Shown here: in pieces, positions 42,283 through 51,380 of the stretch
Layout of the letters: the number at the start of each line of letters is the position of its first letter
How positions within the stretch are numbered: the first letter of the stretch is position 1
Assembly (NCBI GenBank): GCA_013178275.1
Contig: JABLWZ010000017.1
Span: forward strand, 1 to 64,000
Reading direction: 5' to 3'
DNA: 64,000 bases
Origin: Bacillota bacterium
GTDB lineage: Bacteria > Bacillota > Ch66 > Ch109
Program-made: the position numbers and the translations under genes
Notes under the pieces: generated by a model
Databases searched by the model: none
The model's input: the letters and a program-made list of their open reading frames with translations, nothing else
Told to the model about the DNA's origin: nothing

Positions 42283-44351
42283 GTTAAACTCACCATCCCA
42301 ATAGATTTAATATCTATCTGAGGGTCCAGCTCGTTATATGAAACCACCGCTAAATGCGGCAGGGATCTTTCCATCAGTCGTCGGAAGTAGATCCGGATAA
42401 CCGGGGCGCACAGCACTATCGGCGGTCTGCCCTGCAGTACAGCCTGCTCCACGAGTTTGGAGGTCTGCTGGATCAGGGACTGGGCCTTGTGCGGCTCCAG
42501 GGCTACGAAGGTGCCGTAGTCCGAGGCCTGCAGAGAATCGCGGATAAGCTGCTCCACCCCCGGGTCCAGGGTTATCACCGAAAGATCGGTATCGTCGCCC
42601 ATCAACTGGCGGGTGATATGGCGGCGCATGGACTGCCGGACATACTCGGTCAAAACGTCCAGGTCCTTGGTGATCCGGCCGTAATCGGCCAGGGTCTCCA
42701 GAATGGTAACCAGGTCGCGGATGGGAACCCTCTCCCGCAGGAGGTTCGCCAGCACCTTCTGAATCTCTCCCAGGCTCATGATATCGGGGACCAGCTCGCT
42801 GACCACAGCCGGGGTGGTTTGCTTGATGTGGTCGATCAGGGCCTGGACATCCTGCCGCCCGAGTATCTCGTGGGCGTGGGACTTGATCACCTCGGTCAGG
42901 TGAGTGGACAGGACGGACGGCGGGTCGACCACGGTGTATCCCGCCAGCTCGGCTTTCTCCCGCAGCTGCGGGCTGATCCAGCGCGCGGGCAGTCCGAACG
43001 CCGGCTCCCGGGTCTCGATCCCGGGGATATCGGCCTCGTCGGTCCCCGGGCTCATGGCCAGGTACTGGTCGATCAGCAGTTCACCCTGGGCCACCGGGAC
43101 CCCCTTAATCTTGATCACGTAGGCGGAAGGCTTCAGCTGCATGTTATCCCGCAGCCGGATCGGGGGAACCACCAGGCCCAGCTCCATGGCGCACTGGCGG
43201 CGGATCATCACGATCCGGTCCAGCAGGTCCCCGCCCTGGTTGGTGTCCACCAGGGGTATCAGGCCGTACCCCATCTCGATCTCCATGATGTCGATCTGGA
43301 GGAGCGACATCACGTTCTCGGGCTTCTTGATCTCCTCGATCTCCTGCGCCTTTTCCTTTTCGGCCACGCTCTCCACATCGCGCCGCATCAGCTGCTGCGA
43401 CCGGTAGGAGATAAACGCCAGCACGCCCGCCATCATGAATATCGGCATCGCCGGCAGGCCCACCGCTATAAAGGCGACCAGCACCCCGGCGGCAATCAGC
43501 ATCGCCTGCGGGCGGGAAAACAGCTGGGAGAAGAGCGTATCCCCCAGGTTCGCCTCGATATCGGCCCGGGTAACCACGATGCCCGCGGCCGTGGAGATCA
43601 GCAGCGCGGGGATCTGGGTCACCAGGCCGTCCCCCACGGTCAGGATGGTATAGGTGCTCAGGGCATCGGTAATCCCCATGCTCTTCTGGGCCACCCCGAT
43701 GATAAAACCCCCGATGACATTTATAATCATTATTATAATTCCCGCAATGGCGTCACCCTTGACGAACTTGGTGGCACCGTCCATCGACCCGTAAAAATCA
43801 GCCTCCCGCTGGATATCCATCCGCCTCTGCCGGGCCTCTTTTTCAGTTATCAGTCCCGCGTTCATGTCAGCGTCGATGCTCATCTGCTTGCCCGGCATGG
43901 CGTCCAGGGTGAACCGGGCCGATACCTCGGATACGCGCTCCGCACCCTTGGTGATAACGATGAACTGAATCACCACCAGGATCAGGAACATGATGAAACC
44001 GACCACCGGGTTGCCCCCGATCACGAAGTCGCCAAAGGCCTTGATGACCTGCCCCGCGTTGGCGTCGACCAGAATCAGCCTGGTGGAGGCTACGTTCAGC
44101 GACAGGCGCAGCAGGGTCATGATCAGCAGCAGGGTGGGGAAAACCGAAAACTCCAGCGGCTTTAAGGTGAAGATCGCCATCATTAAAATTACGATCGAAA
44201 ACGAGATGTTGAAGATCAGGGAGAAGTCCAAAAAGCCGGTGGGAAGCTTCACCACCATCATCATCAGCGCCCCGATGACCGCCAGGGCCAGGAGGAAGTT
44301 GCTGTATCGGTTTATCCATCCGTTGGGCATCGCCGCAGTGTCCGTCGTCAA
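42279..44351 (-). CDS. flhA: Flagellar type III export gate protein FlhA
   Basis: FlhA forms the export-gate ring. The 690-residue protein has eight membrane segments in the first 330 residues, the conserved cytoplasmic loop DAMPGKQMSIDADMNAGLIT (about 150-169), and the large cytoplasmic domain (from about 350) that docks chaperone-substrate complexes. Length is standard. It starts 12 bases after flhB. Confidence 0.98.
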   Translation of the reverse strand: MTTDTAAMPNGWINRYSNFLLALAVIGALMMMVVKLPTGFLDFSLIFNISFSIVILMMAIFTLKPLEFSVFPTLLLIMTLLRLSLNVASTRLILVDANAGQVIKAFGDFVIGGNPVVGFIMFLILVVIQFIVITKGAERVSEVSARFTLDAMPGKQMSIDADMNAGLITEKEARQRRMDIQREADFYGSMDGATKFVKGDAIAGIIIMIINVIGGFIIGVAQKSMGITDALSTYTILTVGDGLVTQIPALLISTAAGIVVTRADIEANLGDTLFSQLFSRPQAMLIAAGVLVAFIAVGLPAMPIFMMAGVLAFISYRSQQLMRRDVESVAEKEKAQEIEEIKKPENVMSLLQIDIMEIEMGYGLIPLVDTNQGGDLLDRIVMIRRQCAMELGLVVPPIRLRDNMQLKPSAYVIKIKGVPVAQGELLIDQYLAMSPGTDEADIPGIETREPAFGLPARWISPQLREKAELAGYTVVDPPSVLSTHLTEVIKSHAHEILGRQDVQALIDHIKQTTPAVVSELVPDIMSLGEIQKVLANLLRERVPIRDLVTILETLADYGRITKDLDVLTEYVRQSMRRHITRQLMGDDTDLSVITLDPGVEQLIRDSLQASDYGTFVALEPHKAQSLIQQTSKLVEQAVLQGRPPIVLCAPVIRIYFRRLMERSLPHLAVVSYNELDPQIDIKSIGMVSLT

Positions 44352-44363
44352 TTACAGTTCCTC

Positions 44364-45494
44364 CTAGAAAGCTCTGCGTTTGAGTCGATACACGAAGGCC
44401 AGTACCTCCGCCACCGCCTGGTAAAGCTCCGGCGGCACCTTGTCCCCTATCTCCACCGAGCGGTACAGGGCCTGGGCCAAGGGTTTGTCTTCCACGATCG
44501 TGACCCCGTTCTGTCTGGCGATCTCCCGGATCCTGAGCGCGATCAGGTCCTGCCCCTTGGCCACCACCACCGGGGCGTCCATCAGCTTCGCCTGGTAGCT
44601 CAGAGCGACCGAGAAGTGGGTCGGGTTGGTTATGACCACGTCAGCCTGAGGCACCTGGCTCATCATCCGCTGCATCGCCATCTTCCGCTGCCGTTCCTTG
44701 ATCTTGGCCTTGATCTGGGGGTCGCCTTCCATCTGCTTGTACTCGTCCTTGATCTCCTGCTTTGACATCTTCAGGGACTGCTCCATCTCCCACCACTGGT
44801 AGAAGTAGTCCAGGACCGCCATCACCAGGAGCAGCAGTCCCACCTTCCAGGCGATGGAAAAGATCATCTCGTTGACCAGCTCGACCGCGGTCCATATGTC
44901 AGCGTCCATCAGCTGCGGAAAAAGGGCGATGTTGCCGTAGACCGCGTTGTAGGCGATATAACCTACCGCCACCACCTTCCAGATGGACTTGAAAAGCTCC
45001 ACTACCGCCCGTTTCGAAAACAGCCGCTTGAAACCCTCCAGCGGGTTCAGCCGGCCCAGGTTCATCTTCAGGCCCTCCCCGCTGACCAGAAACCCCACCT
45101 GCAGAACGCTCACCACCAGCCCGGTGACGAAGGCCGCGCCGACTATCGGCAGGACCATCTTGGCGGATACCAGGGTGGTCTCCAGCATCAAACTGCTCAG
45201 AAATGCCTCGTCCAGGTTGGTGCGGGTGTAATTCGAGATGGCCTTTACCGTAAAAGCCCCCCATCCCTCCCAGAGGTAGGGCAGTGACAGGTAGAGGGTG
45301 GAAAAGGTCACCAGCAGCAGCAGCGCCGAATTCAGCTCCACGCTCTTAACCACCTGGCCCCGCTTGCGGGCCTCCTGCCTCCTCCGGGGGGTGGCCTTTT
45401 CGGTCTTCTCTCCCGCGAAAAGCTGCAGGTCAAACCATTTTGCCGCTGGGTTCAGCTCGCTCAGCGATGTTCCCCTCCAGTCCGCTAATGTCAT
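44364..45494 (-). CDS. flhB: Flagellar export switch protein FlhB
   Basis: FlhB switches export from rod/hook to filament substrates. The 376-residue protein has four membrane segments (about 52-230) and the self-cleavage site NPTH (290-293), with the cytoplasmic domain after it. The N-terminal TEKATPRRRQEARKRGQV motif is clear. The first 25 residues are extra compared with most FlhB; a later start cannot be excluded. Overlaps fliR by one base. Confidence 0.97.
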   Translation of the reverse strand: MTLADWRGTSLSELNPAAKWFDLQLFAGEKTEKATPRRRQEARKRGQVVKSVELNSALLLLVTFSTLYLSLPYLWEGWGAFTVKAISNYTRTNLDEAFLSSLMLETTLVSAKMVLPIVGAAFVTGLVVSVLQVGFLVSGEGLKMNLGRLNPLEGFKRLFSKRAVVELFKSIWKVVAVGYIAYNAVYGNIALFPQLMDADIWTAVELVNEMIFSIAWKVGLLLLVMAVLDYFYQWWEMEQSLKMSKQEIKDEYKQMEGDPQIKAKIKERQRKMAMQRMMSQVPQADVVITNPTHFSVALSYQAKLMDAPVVVAKGQDLIALRIREIARQNGVTIVEDKPLAQALYRSVEIGDKVPPELYQAVAEVLAFVYRLKRRAF

Positions 45495-46273
45495 CAGGCA
45501 CCCGTCAGGCGCAGGAACAGGTCGATGCTGCTGAAGGCATCGGTCAACAGCTTTTCTATCAGCCAGATGTAAAGCCCCATCACCGCGATCAGCATGAAGA
45601 TGCCCACCACGATCTTCAAGGGCAGCCCCACGATAAACACGTTCATCTGCGGCACCGTCCGGGCCACGATGCCCAGGGCCACGTCCGTCACGAATAGCGC
45701 GGCGACCATCGGCATGGCTATCTTGATGGCGCTGACGAACATCCCGACGAAGAGGCTGATGATCAACTCGGTGGTGCTTCCACTTATCTTCATCCCCATC
45801 GCGGGGACGAAATCATAGCTTTTCACGATAGCGGTGAGGATCATGTGGTGACCGTTCGTCCCCAGCAGCACCATCAGCGCCACCAGGTACTGGAGGTTGC
45901 CCACCAGCGGCAACTGCTGCCCGCTCTGGGGGTCCATCACGTTGACGATCCCGAATCCCATCTGCATGTCCACCAGCTGACCAGCGGTCTGGGCCGCCAC
46001 CATGACCAGGTTCACGATAAAGCCTATCGCGAAACCGAGGATAAACTCACCCGCCATCGCCAGGACCAGCTGGATCAGCGAACCCGAGCCGGCACCTCCC
46101 CAGGCCTGGTTGATGGTGACCATCAGGGCGATCATCGCCCCCAGCCCCACCCGCACCATCATCGGAATCCTGGTGCTCGCGAACACCGGCGCCATCTGCA
46201 GCATCCCGGTGACCCGGGACATCACCAGGAGAAAGGTGTCCAGCCGGCTGAATAAAAACCCTAAATATTCCAT
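45494..46273 (-). CDS. fliR: Flagellar export protein FliR
   Basis: FliR is part of the FliPQR export pore. The 259-residue protein has six hydrophobic segments and typical sequences such as RVTGMLQMAPVFASTRIPMM (20-39) and GEFILGFAIGFI (about 85-96). It lies between fliQ and flhB in standard order. Confidence 0.97.
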   Translation of the reverse strand: MEYLGFLFSRLDTFLLVMSRVTGMLQMAPVFASTRIPMMVRVGLGAMIALMVTINQAWGGAGSGSLIQLVLAMAGEFILGFAIGFIVNLVMVAAQTAGQLVDMQMGFGIVNVMDPQSGQQLPLVGNLQYLVALMVLLGTNGHHMILTAIVKSYDFVPAMGMKISGSTTELIISLFVGMFVSAIKIAMPMVAALFVTDVALGIVARTVPQMNVFIVGLPLKIVVGIFMLIAVMGLYIWLIEKLLTDAFSSIDLFLRLTGA

Positions 46274-46299
46274 CCTCTAACCCCGATATAGAATAGTGA

Positions 46300-46575
46300 T
46301 CAGCGTATAAAGGTATAGCTGTATAAATTGGTGAACAGGTCCCCGGTGAAACCCACCAGTACGTTGAGCATCCAGGGTCCGAACAGGGCTATCACCACTA
46401 TCACCGCCAGAATCTTGGGCACGAAGGTCAGGGTCTGTTCCTGGATCTGGGTGGTCGCCTGGAATATGCTGACCAACAGGCCGATCAAAAGGCTGCCTCC
46501 CAGCACCGGCGCCGAGAGCAGCAGTACGGTATATAAAGACTCGCGGGCCAGATACATCACGAATTCCTGATCCAT
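46300..46575 (-). CDS. fliQ: Flagellar export protein FliQ
   Basis: FliQ is a small two-helix component of the FliPQR pore. The 91-residue protein shows two hydrophobic hairpin segments (15-40 and 50-75) and the motif ATTQIQEQTLTFVPKILAV (39-57). Order and length are standard. Confidence 0.97.
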   Translation of the reverse strand: MDQEFVMYLARESLYTVLLLSAPVLGGSLLIGLLVSIFQATTQIQEQTLTFVPKILAVIVVIALFGPWMLNVLVGFTGDLFTNLYSYTFIR

Positions 46576-46592
46576 GTTTCACCTCGATAAGT

Positions 46593-47375
46593 TTATGAAC
46601 CGAAGCTCAATACCAGGGACCTGACCAGCAGGTTCCAGCCATCGACCATCACAAAAAGCAGTACCTTAAAAGGCAGCGAGATCATCATCGGCGGCAGCAT
46701 CAGCATCCCCATCGACATGAGGGCGCTGGAAACCACCATGTCGATGATTAAAAAAGGTATGAAGATTATAAATCCGATTTGAAAAGCGGTCTTCAACTCG
46801 CTGATAGCGAATGCGGGTATCAGGATATTATTGGGTACATCGTTATAGGTCTGGGGTCGCGGTTGATGGGTCAGGTTGATAAACAGCGCGATGTCCTTTT
46901 CCCGGGTCTGGCGGAACATGAACTCCCGGATCGGCTCCATCCCCTTGGTCAGGAACTCGCTCTGGTTGATGGTGCCGTTGATGTAGGGCTGCAGCGCCTG
47001 CTGGTTGACCTGTTGCGCTGTGGGCATCATCACGAACATGGTTAAGAACAGGGCCAGTCCCACCAGGATCTGGTTGGGCGGCATCTGCTGGATCCCCAGC
47101 GCACTGCGGGTAAAAGAAAGAACCACGATGATCCGGGTGAACGAGGTCATCATTATCAGGATGGCCGGCGCCAGAGACAAAACGGTCAGCAGCAGCAGCA
47201 CCTGCAGGCCGCTGGTAACCTCCTGGGGATTGTTCGCGTCGTCTATCCCCACGTTCAGGTGGGGAAGGCTGATCGGCGCGCCGTAAACCGGGGAGGCCAA
47301 AAGCCAGAGCATTGCTATGCCCGCTAAAACCAGCAGTATCCTCTTGATTCTTTTCCGGCGGCGGTTTTTAATCAC
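46593..47375 (-). CDS. fliP: Flagellar export protein FliP
   Basis: FliP forms the core of the export pore. The 260-residue protein begins with a basic, cleavable signal peptide (1-32), then has four membrane segments and the family motifs MTSFTRIIVVLSFTRSALG (about 75-93) and MSMGMLMLPPMMISLPFKVL near the C-terminus. It overlaps fliO by eight bases. Confidence 0.98.
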   Translation of the reverse strand: MIKNRRRKRIKRILLVLAGIAMLWLLASPVYGAPISLPHLNVGIDDANNPQEVTSGLQVLLLLTVLSLAPAILIMMTSFTRIIVVLSFTRSALGIQQMPPNQILVGLALFLTMFVMMPTAQQVNQQALQPYINGTINQSEFLTKGMEPIREFMFRQTREKDIALFINLTHQPRPQTYNDVPNNILIPAFAISELKTAFQIGFIIFIPFLIIDMVVSSALMSMGMLMLPPMMISLPFKVLLFVMVDGWNLLVRSLVLSFGS

Positions 47376-47928
47376 GGTTTTTTTCCTCCATCAGCAGGCG
47401 GATACGGGACAGGTTGTCCTGAATCAGGTAATGGAAACGGTCCACTGTTTTCGGCATCTGCTGGGTGTTCGAGGACCCCCGAGGCTCGTTCTGGGCCGAT
47501 GCCTCCCGCTTCAGCTGTTCGATCACGGCCGGGTCGTCGATCTCCAGGATCTTGACGATCTGGTGGTCGGTTATCCCTAGCGCCACTATCCTCCCTGCGA
47601 TATTCGCCAGATACACACCCCGGTTGGGGCCTAGAGAAATCTGGTCGATAACGTTGATCAGAGAACTGTCCGAGGTCCTGAACTGCCTCTTGAGCAGCCT
47701 CATCAGGCCGTAAGTGAGCGCGACGATAACCGCCAGGCACAAGACTATCTTGAAAAACAGGCCTGCCATGCTGGGAAGTTCCGCCTTCTCCGGCTCGGTG
47801 CCGGCGGGGAGGTTGACCGGGTCGCTGGGGTTAACCGCCCAGGCCGCCAGGGCCAGAGAGTTTATTAATACCACGAGCAGTGCGATCAAAGCCAGGTATC
47901 TGATAGCCGGCCTATTAATCAGAGCCAT
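47368..47928 (-). CDS. fliO: Flagellar biosynthesis protein FliO
   Basis: FliO helps assemble FliP. The 186-residue protein has an N-terminal hydrophobic segment (about 9-32, signal-like), a second at about 50-72, and the FliO signature SLGPNRGVYLANIAGRIVAL (about 100-119) followed by a hydrophilic tail. FliO is poorly conserved, so position between cheY and fliP supports the call. Confidence 0.9.
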   Translation of the reverse strand: MALINRPAIRYLALIALLVVLINSLALAAWAVNPSDPVNLPAGTEPEKAELPSMAGLFFKIVLCLAVIVALTYGLMRLLKRQFRTSDSSLINVIDQISLGPNRGVYLANIAGRIVALGITDHQIVKILEIDDPAVIEQLKREASAQNEPRGSSNTQQMPKTVDRFHYLIQDNLSRIRLLMEEKNRD

Positions 47929-47952
47929 TAAACGAAAACCCCGCTTCCCGCC

Positions 47953-48315
47953 TTAACCTAACGCCTTGCCTACCGCCTCCAGCACCCGCTCCGGTTGAAA
48001 CGGTTTAACGATAAAGTCCTTGGCGCCCGCCTGGATAGCGTCTATAACCATCGCCTGCTGACCCATCGCGCTGCACATGATAACCTTGGCCGCCGCGTCG
48101 CGCTTCTTGATCTCACGCACCGCGCTGATGCCGTCCATCTCCGGCATGGTGATGTCCATGGTCACCAGGTCCGGCCGCAGTTCGAAGTAGCGCTCCACCG
48201 CCACGGCGCCGTTTTCGGCCTCGCCCACCACGCTGTACCCGTTCTTAGACAGAATGTCCTTGATCATCATCCTCATAAACGCCGCATCGTCAACTACCAG
48301 GATTCTTTTACTCAT
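47953..48315 (-). CDS. cheY: Chemotaxis response regulator CheY
   Basis: CheY-P binds the flagellar switch. The 120-residue single receiver domain has acidic residues Asp9/Asp10, phospho-acceptor Asp54 (TMDITMPEMDG), the Ser/Thr site in IMCSAMG, and Lys in FIVKPF. It lies between fliY and fliO, the usual Firmicutes site. Confidence 0.97.
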   Translation of the reverse strand: MSKRILVVDDAAFMRMMIKDILSKNGYSVVGEAENGAVAVERYFELRPDLVTMDITMPEMDGISAVREIKKRDAAAKVIMCSAMGQQAMVIDAIQAGAKDFIVKPFQPERVLEAVGKALG

Positions 48316-48358
48316 TCGCGGGCTCCCTCCCCTGATTCATTATAATTAAGCCTTTTGA

Positions 48359-49585
48359 CTACTGAAGTTGGCTGACCCTTTCGGTCGGGCTGATGATAGT
48401 GGTTATCCTTAGGCCGTAGTTTTCATCTATAACTACCACTTCCCCTTTGGCTATCAGCTTTCCGTTGACCAGGAGGTCGACCGGCTCGCCGGCCATTTTG
48501 TCCAGCTGAATGACGTAACCCGGTCCCATTTCGAGGATGTCCTTGATCTTCTTCCGGGTACGCCCCAGTTCGACCGAGACCTGCAGTGTAACATCCATGA
48601 TCAGGCCGATGTTGCCCGCTTCCCGGGGTATGATCCGCTCCGGCAGGGGTGTAAACTGGGCCGGCTGGACCGTGACCTCCTGGCCTATGATCCTGGGCTG
48701 TTCGTTCATTACCGGAGCCGGAGGCGGTGCGTATACCGGTGGCGGAGGCGCCGCGTAAACCGGGGGCGGCGGAGCCACCGGGGGCGGGGGAGCCGCGGCC
48801 ATTGGCGGCGGTGGCGGCGGCGAGTAAGCGGGTTCCTCGAATACCGGCTCCGCCGAAGGGGTACGCCGGCCGGTCCTCATGTTCCCCATCAAAAGGTCCA
48901 GAAGCTCCAGGGCGTTATGCAGCGGCATGATCTGCATCAGTTCGCTGTCCAGCAGGTTCTCGATCTCCATCCGGAACGAGATCATGACCAGGTTGTTGTA
49001 TGGTATCTTGAGCTTATCGTAAATCGAGTCGTCATCCAGGCTGACCATGTCCAGGACCGGGGGCGAGATGTCTATCCGCTTGTTGAACATGGTGGACAGA
49101 GAAGTGGTCGAAGACCCCATCATCTGGTTCATGGCCTCGCCTACCGCGCTCATAGCGATCTCGCTGGTGATGTCCAGCGAAGGATTGTGTCCGTCGCCTC
49201 CCATCATCAGGTCAGCAATGATCCGGGCGTCGTCCTGCTTGATGACCAGGAGGGTGGCCCCTTCGATCCCGGTCGTATACTCCACCTCCACCACCATGTA
49301 AGGAAGCGGGTGGGTGGTTCTCAATTCCTCACGGGTTATCTCGGTGACCCGGGGAATGGTGATCGAAACCCTTTTTCCCAGCAGGGTAGAAAGAGCGGTT
49401 GCGGAGCTTCCCATGGAGATATTGCCGATTTCACCCAGGGCGTCTCGGTCGTCAGCGCTCAGCCCGGGTTCAGAGGATTGAGCCGGGGCGGCACTGGATT
49501 CAGACGTAGTCTCGGCCGCCGGCGCCAGGTTCTGGCCCCTAAGCAGGGCATCGATCTCATCCTGGGATAAAATGCCGTTACTCAT
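48359..49585 (-). CDS. fliY: Flagellar motor switch/CheY-P phosphatase FliY
   Basis: FliY replaces FliN in Firmicutes and dephosphorylates CheY-P at the motor. The 408-residue protein has an N-terminal CheY-binding motif LSQDEIDALL (6-15), a CheC-like domain with two E-x-x-N sites (52-55 and 150-153), an extremely Pro-rich linker (about 250-293), and a C-terminal SpoA/FliN domain (about 325-400). The linker is the variable part. It overlaps fliM by eight bases. Confidence 0.97.
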   Translation of the reverse strand: MSNGILSQDEIDALLRGQNLAPAAETTSESSAAPAQSSEPGLSADDRDALGEIGNISMGSSATALSTLLGKRVSITIPRVTEITREELRTTHPLPYMVVEVEYTTGIEGATLLVIKQDDARIIADLMMGGDGHNPSLDITSEIAMSAVGEAMNQMMGSSTTSLSTMFNKRIDISPPVLDMVSLDDDSIYDKLKIPYNNLVMISFRMEIENLLDSELMQIMPLHNALELLDLLMGNMRTGRRTPSAEPVFEEPAYSPPPPPPMAAAPPPPVAPPPPVYAAPPPPVYAPPPAPVMNEQPRIIGQEVTVQPAQFTPLPERIIPREAGNIGLIMDVTLQVSVELGRTRKKIKDILEMGPGYVIQLDKMAGEPVDLLVNGKLIAKGEVVVIDENYGLRITTIISPTERVSQLQ

Positions 49586-50600
49586 CTTTCTCCTCCTGAT
49601 AAATACTCTCGTCGTTGTTGACCAACGCTACAATCTGTATCCCCAGCCGGTTGCCGACCAAACCCGGCTGGCCCAAAAACTTGGTCCGGTGGCCCACCAC
49701 TATCTCAACGTTGTCCCCGACCTTCTTGGCGAGAGGAATCACATCCCCCGCCTGCAGGTCCAGCATGTCGGCTACCGTGATGGTGTTCTGCCCCAGGACT
49801 ATCGTGAGCGGTATCATAGCCGTCTCCAGCTTCTGTTTCAGGTTCTGCCTGAGTTCCGGGGAAGGGTCTTCCCGGGTGCTGCCGGAGAACCAGTAGTGTA
49901 CGCTCAGCTTCGAGAGGACCGGTTCCAGGACCAAAAACGGGATACAGATATTGATCATCCCGATATTGTCGCCTATCCGGACCTCCAGCGATATCAGCAC
50001 CACCATCTCACTGGCGGAAACGATCTGGGTGAACTGGGGGTTGGTCTCGATGAATTCCAGCCGCGGGGAGATCTCGGCCACCGAGATCCAGGGCTCCCGA
50101 AGCAGGTCGATCATCTTCTGCACCAGCCGTTCCATGACTGTACGTTCTATCTCGGTCAGGCCCCGAATCTTGTCGGGCGCCTGCCCCGGCCCGCCAAAGA
50201 GGCGGTCGATGATGGAAAAAACGATGTTGGGATTTATCTCGACTATCCCGCTCCCCGGTAGCGGTTCAATGGTGATGATGTTGATCAGCGACGGGTCGGG
50301 AATCGAACGGATAAACTCCTCGTAGGTTATCTGCTCAACCGAAAGCACGTTGGTCTGCACCATAGTCCGCAGCATGGCTGACAAAAAGGTGGACAGCGAA
50401 CGGCAGTAGTTCTCGTATATATTTCTGATGGTGTGCAGCTGGTCCTTGGAGAACTTGTTCGGACGCTTAAAGTCGTAGATCTTGACCTTTTTCCGCTTTT
50501 CCTCTTCCTTTAAGTCGTCGGCGCTTACCGTTCCCGAGGTAAGAGCGGCCAGCAGCATATCAATTTCTGACTGGGAAAGGACCTCACCCAACTGGCTCAC
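49578..50600 (-). CDS. fliM: Flagellar motor switch protein FliM
   Basis: FliM is the C-ring switch protein that binds CheY-P. The 340-residue protein has the N-terminal CheY-binding helix LSQSEIDMLLAAL (8-20), the middle CheC-like domain (about 45-235, without E-x-x-N phosphatase sites) and the C-terminal SpoA domain (about 255-325). Start and length are standard. Confidence 0.98.
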   Translation of the reverse strand: MSQLGEVLSQSEIDMLLAALTSGTVSADDLKEEEKRKKVKIYDFKRPNKFSKDQLHTIRNIYENYCRSLSTFLSAMLRTMVQTNVLSVEQITYEEFIRSIPDPSLINIITIEPLPGSGIVEINPNIVFSIIDRLFGGPGQAPDKIRGLTEIERTVMERLVQKMIDLLREPWISVAEISPRLEFIETNPQFTQIVSASEMVVLISLEVRIGDNIGMINICIPFLVLEPVLSKLSVHYWFSGSTREDPSPELRQNLKQKLETAMIPLTIVLGQNTITVADMLDLQAGDVIPLAKKVGDNVEIVVGHRTKFLGQPGLVGNRLGIQIVALVNNDESIYQEEKDE

Positions 50601-50616
50601 ACCCCCCTAACGGACG

Positions 50617-51075
50617 TTACTGGGTAACAAAGGCCGCAAAGTACAGGTTCTGAATCTCCACAGTCGGTGAAAGCGCTTCATTGATCTGGTTCATAAGCTC
50701 CTGGCGCAGGTTGTCCCGGTTGTACACCTCGAGGTCGGTCTGGGTCTTGCTGGAGAGCACCATCACGATCCGGTCCCGGGCGATCGGGAGTCTGGTCTCC
50801 AGCAGCGGTTTCGCCTTCTCGTCCTTGACTTCCAGGTGGATCTCGGTCTTCAGGTACCGCTTGCCGCCGGGGTCAGCCAGGTTGACGGTGATGTCCGGGA
50901 CCTTGACCAGGATGCCGCTGGAAGCCACCTTGACCGGCTTCTTGGCCTCGGGCGTCTCTTCCTTGTTGGTGAAGAACACCGTGAAGGCGAAAACCCCGGC
51001 CCCACCGATGATAAACAGGACCAAGCCGATGATGATTATTTTAATGTTGAACTTGGACTTTTTTTCCTCTTCCAC
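50617..51075 (-). CDS. fliL: Flagellar basal body-associated protein FliL
   Basis: FliL surrounds the stators. The 152-residue protein has one membrane segment (about 11-33) and a periplasm-side SPFH-like domain with GGKRYLKTEIHLEV and the C-terminal IQNLYFAAFVTQ. It begins with GTG, about nine bases after GGGAGG. It lies between flbD and fliM. Confidence 0.95.
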   Translation of the reverse strand: MEEEKKSKFNIKIIIIGLVLFIIGGAGVFAFTVFFTNKEETPEAKKPVKVASSGILVKVPDITVNLADPGGKRYLKTEIHLEVKDEKAKPLLETRLPIARDRIVMVLSSKTQTDLEVYNRDNLRQELMNQINEALSPTVEIQNLYFAAFVTQ

Positions 51076-51088
51076 TGCCAGGACCTCC

Positions 51089-51313
51089 CTATCTTCCGTT
51101 TGCTTCCAGATCGACCCGCCGGGATACCATCGGGATGTGCGCCTTTCGCTGGTAATCGATTACTCTCTCGATCACCTCGTCGATGCTCTCCCTTACCACC
51201 AGCCGGTGGCCGTTGGAAAGGGTTATCACGGTATCGGGAGTCGCCTCCACAATCTCTATCAGTTCCGCGTTCAGAACCAGCTCGGTCCGGTTCAGCCGGC
51301 TCAGTTTAATCAC
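51089..51313 (-). CDS. flbD: Flagellar protein FlbD
   Basis: FlbD (SwrD in Bacillus) raises stator or swarming power in B. subtilis. The 74-residue product starts MIKLSRLNRTELVLNAELIE and has the motif TVITLSNGHRLVVRES. The GTG at 51313 was chosen since AAAGGGGGAG precedes it at good spacing; the longer frame begins inside this ribosome site. Confidence 0.92.
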   Translation of the reverse strand: MIKLSRLNRTELVLNAELIEIVEATPDTVITLSNGHRLVVRESIDEVIERVIDYQRKAHIPMVSRRVDLEANGR

Positions 51314-51380
51314 CGCTTCTCCCCCTTTCACCTTTTAGGGGTTCATGCCGGGGGTCTTATCAACCCCCGGCCGCATCCGG

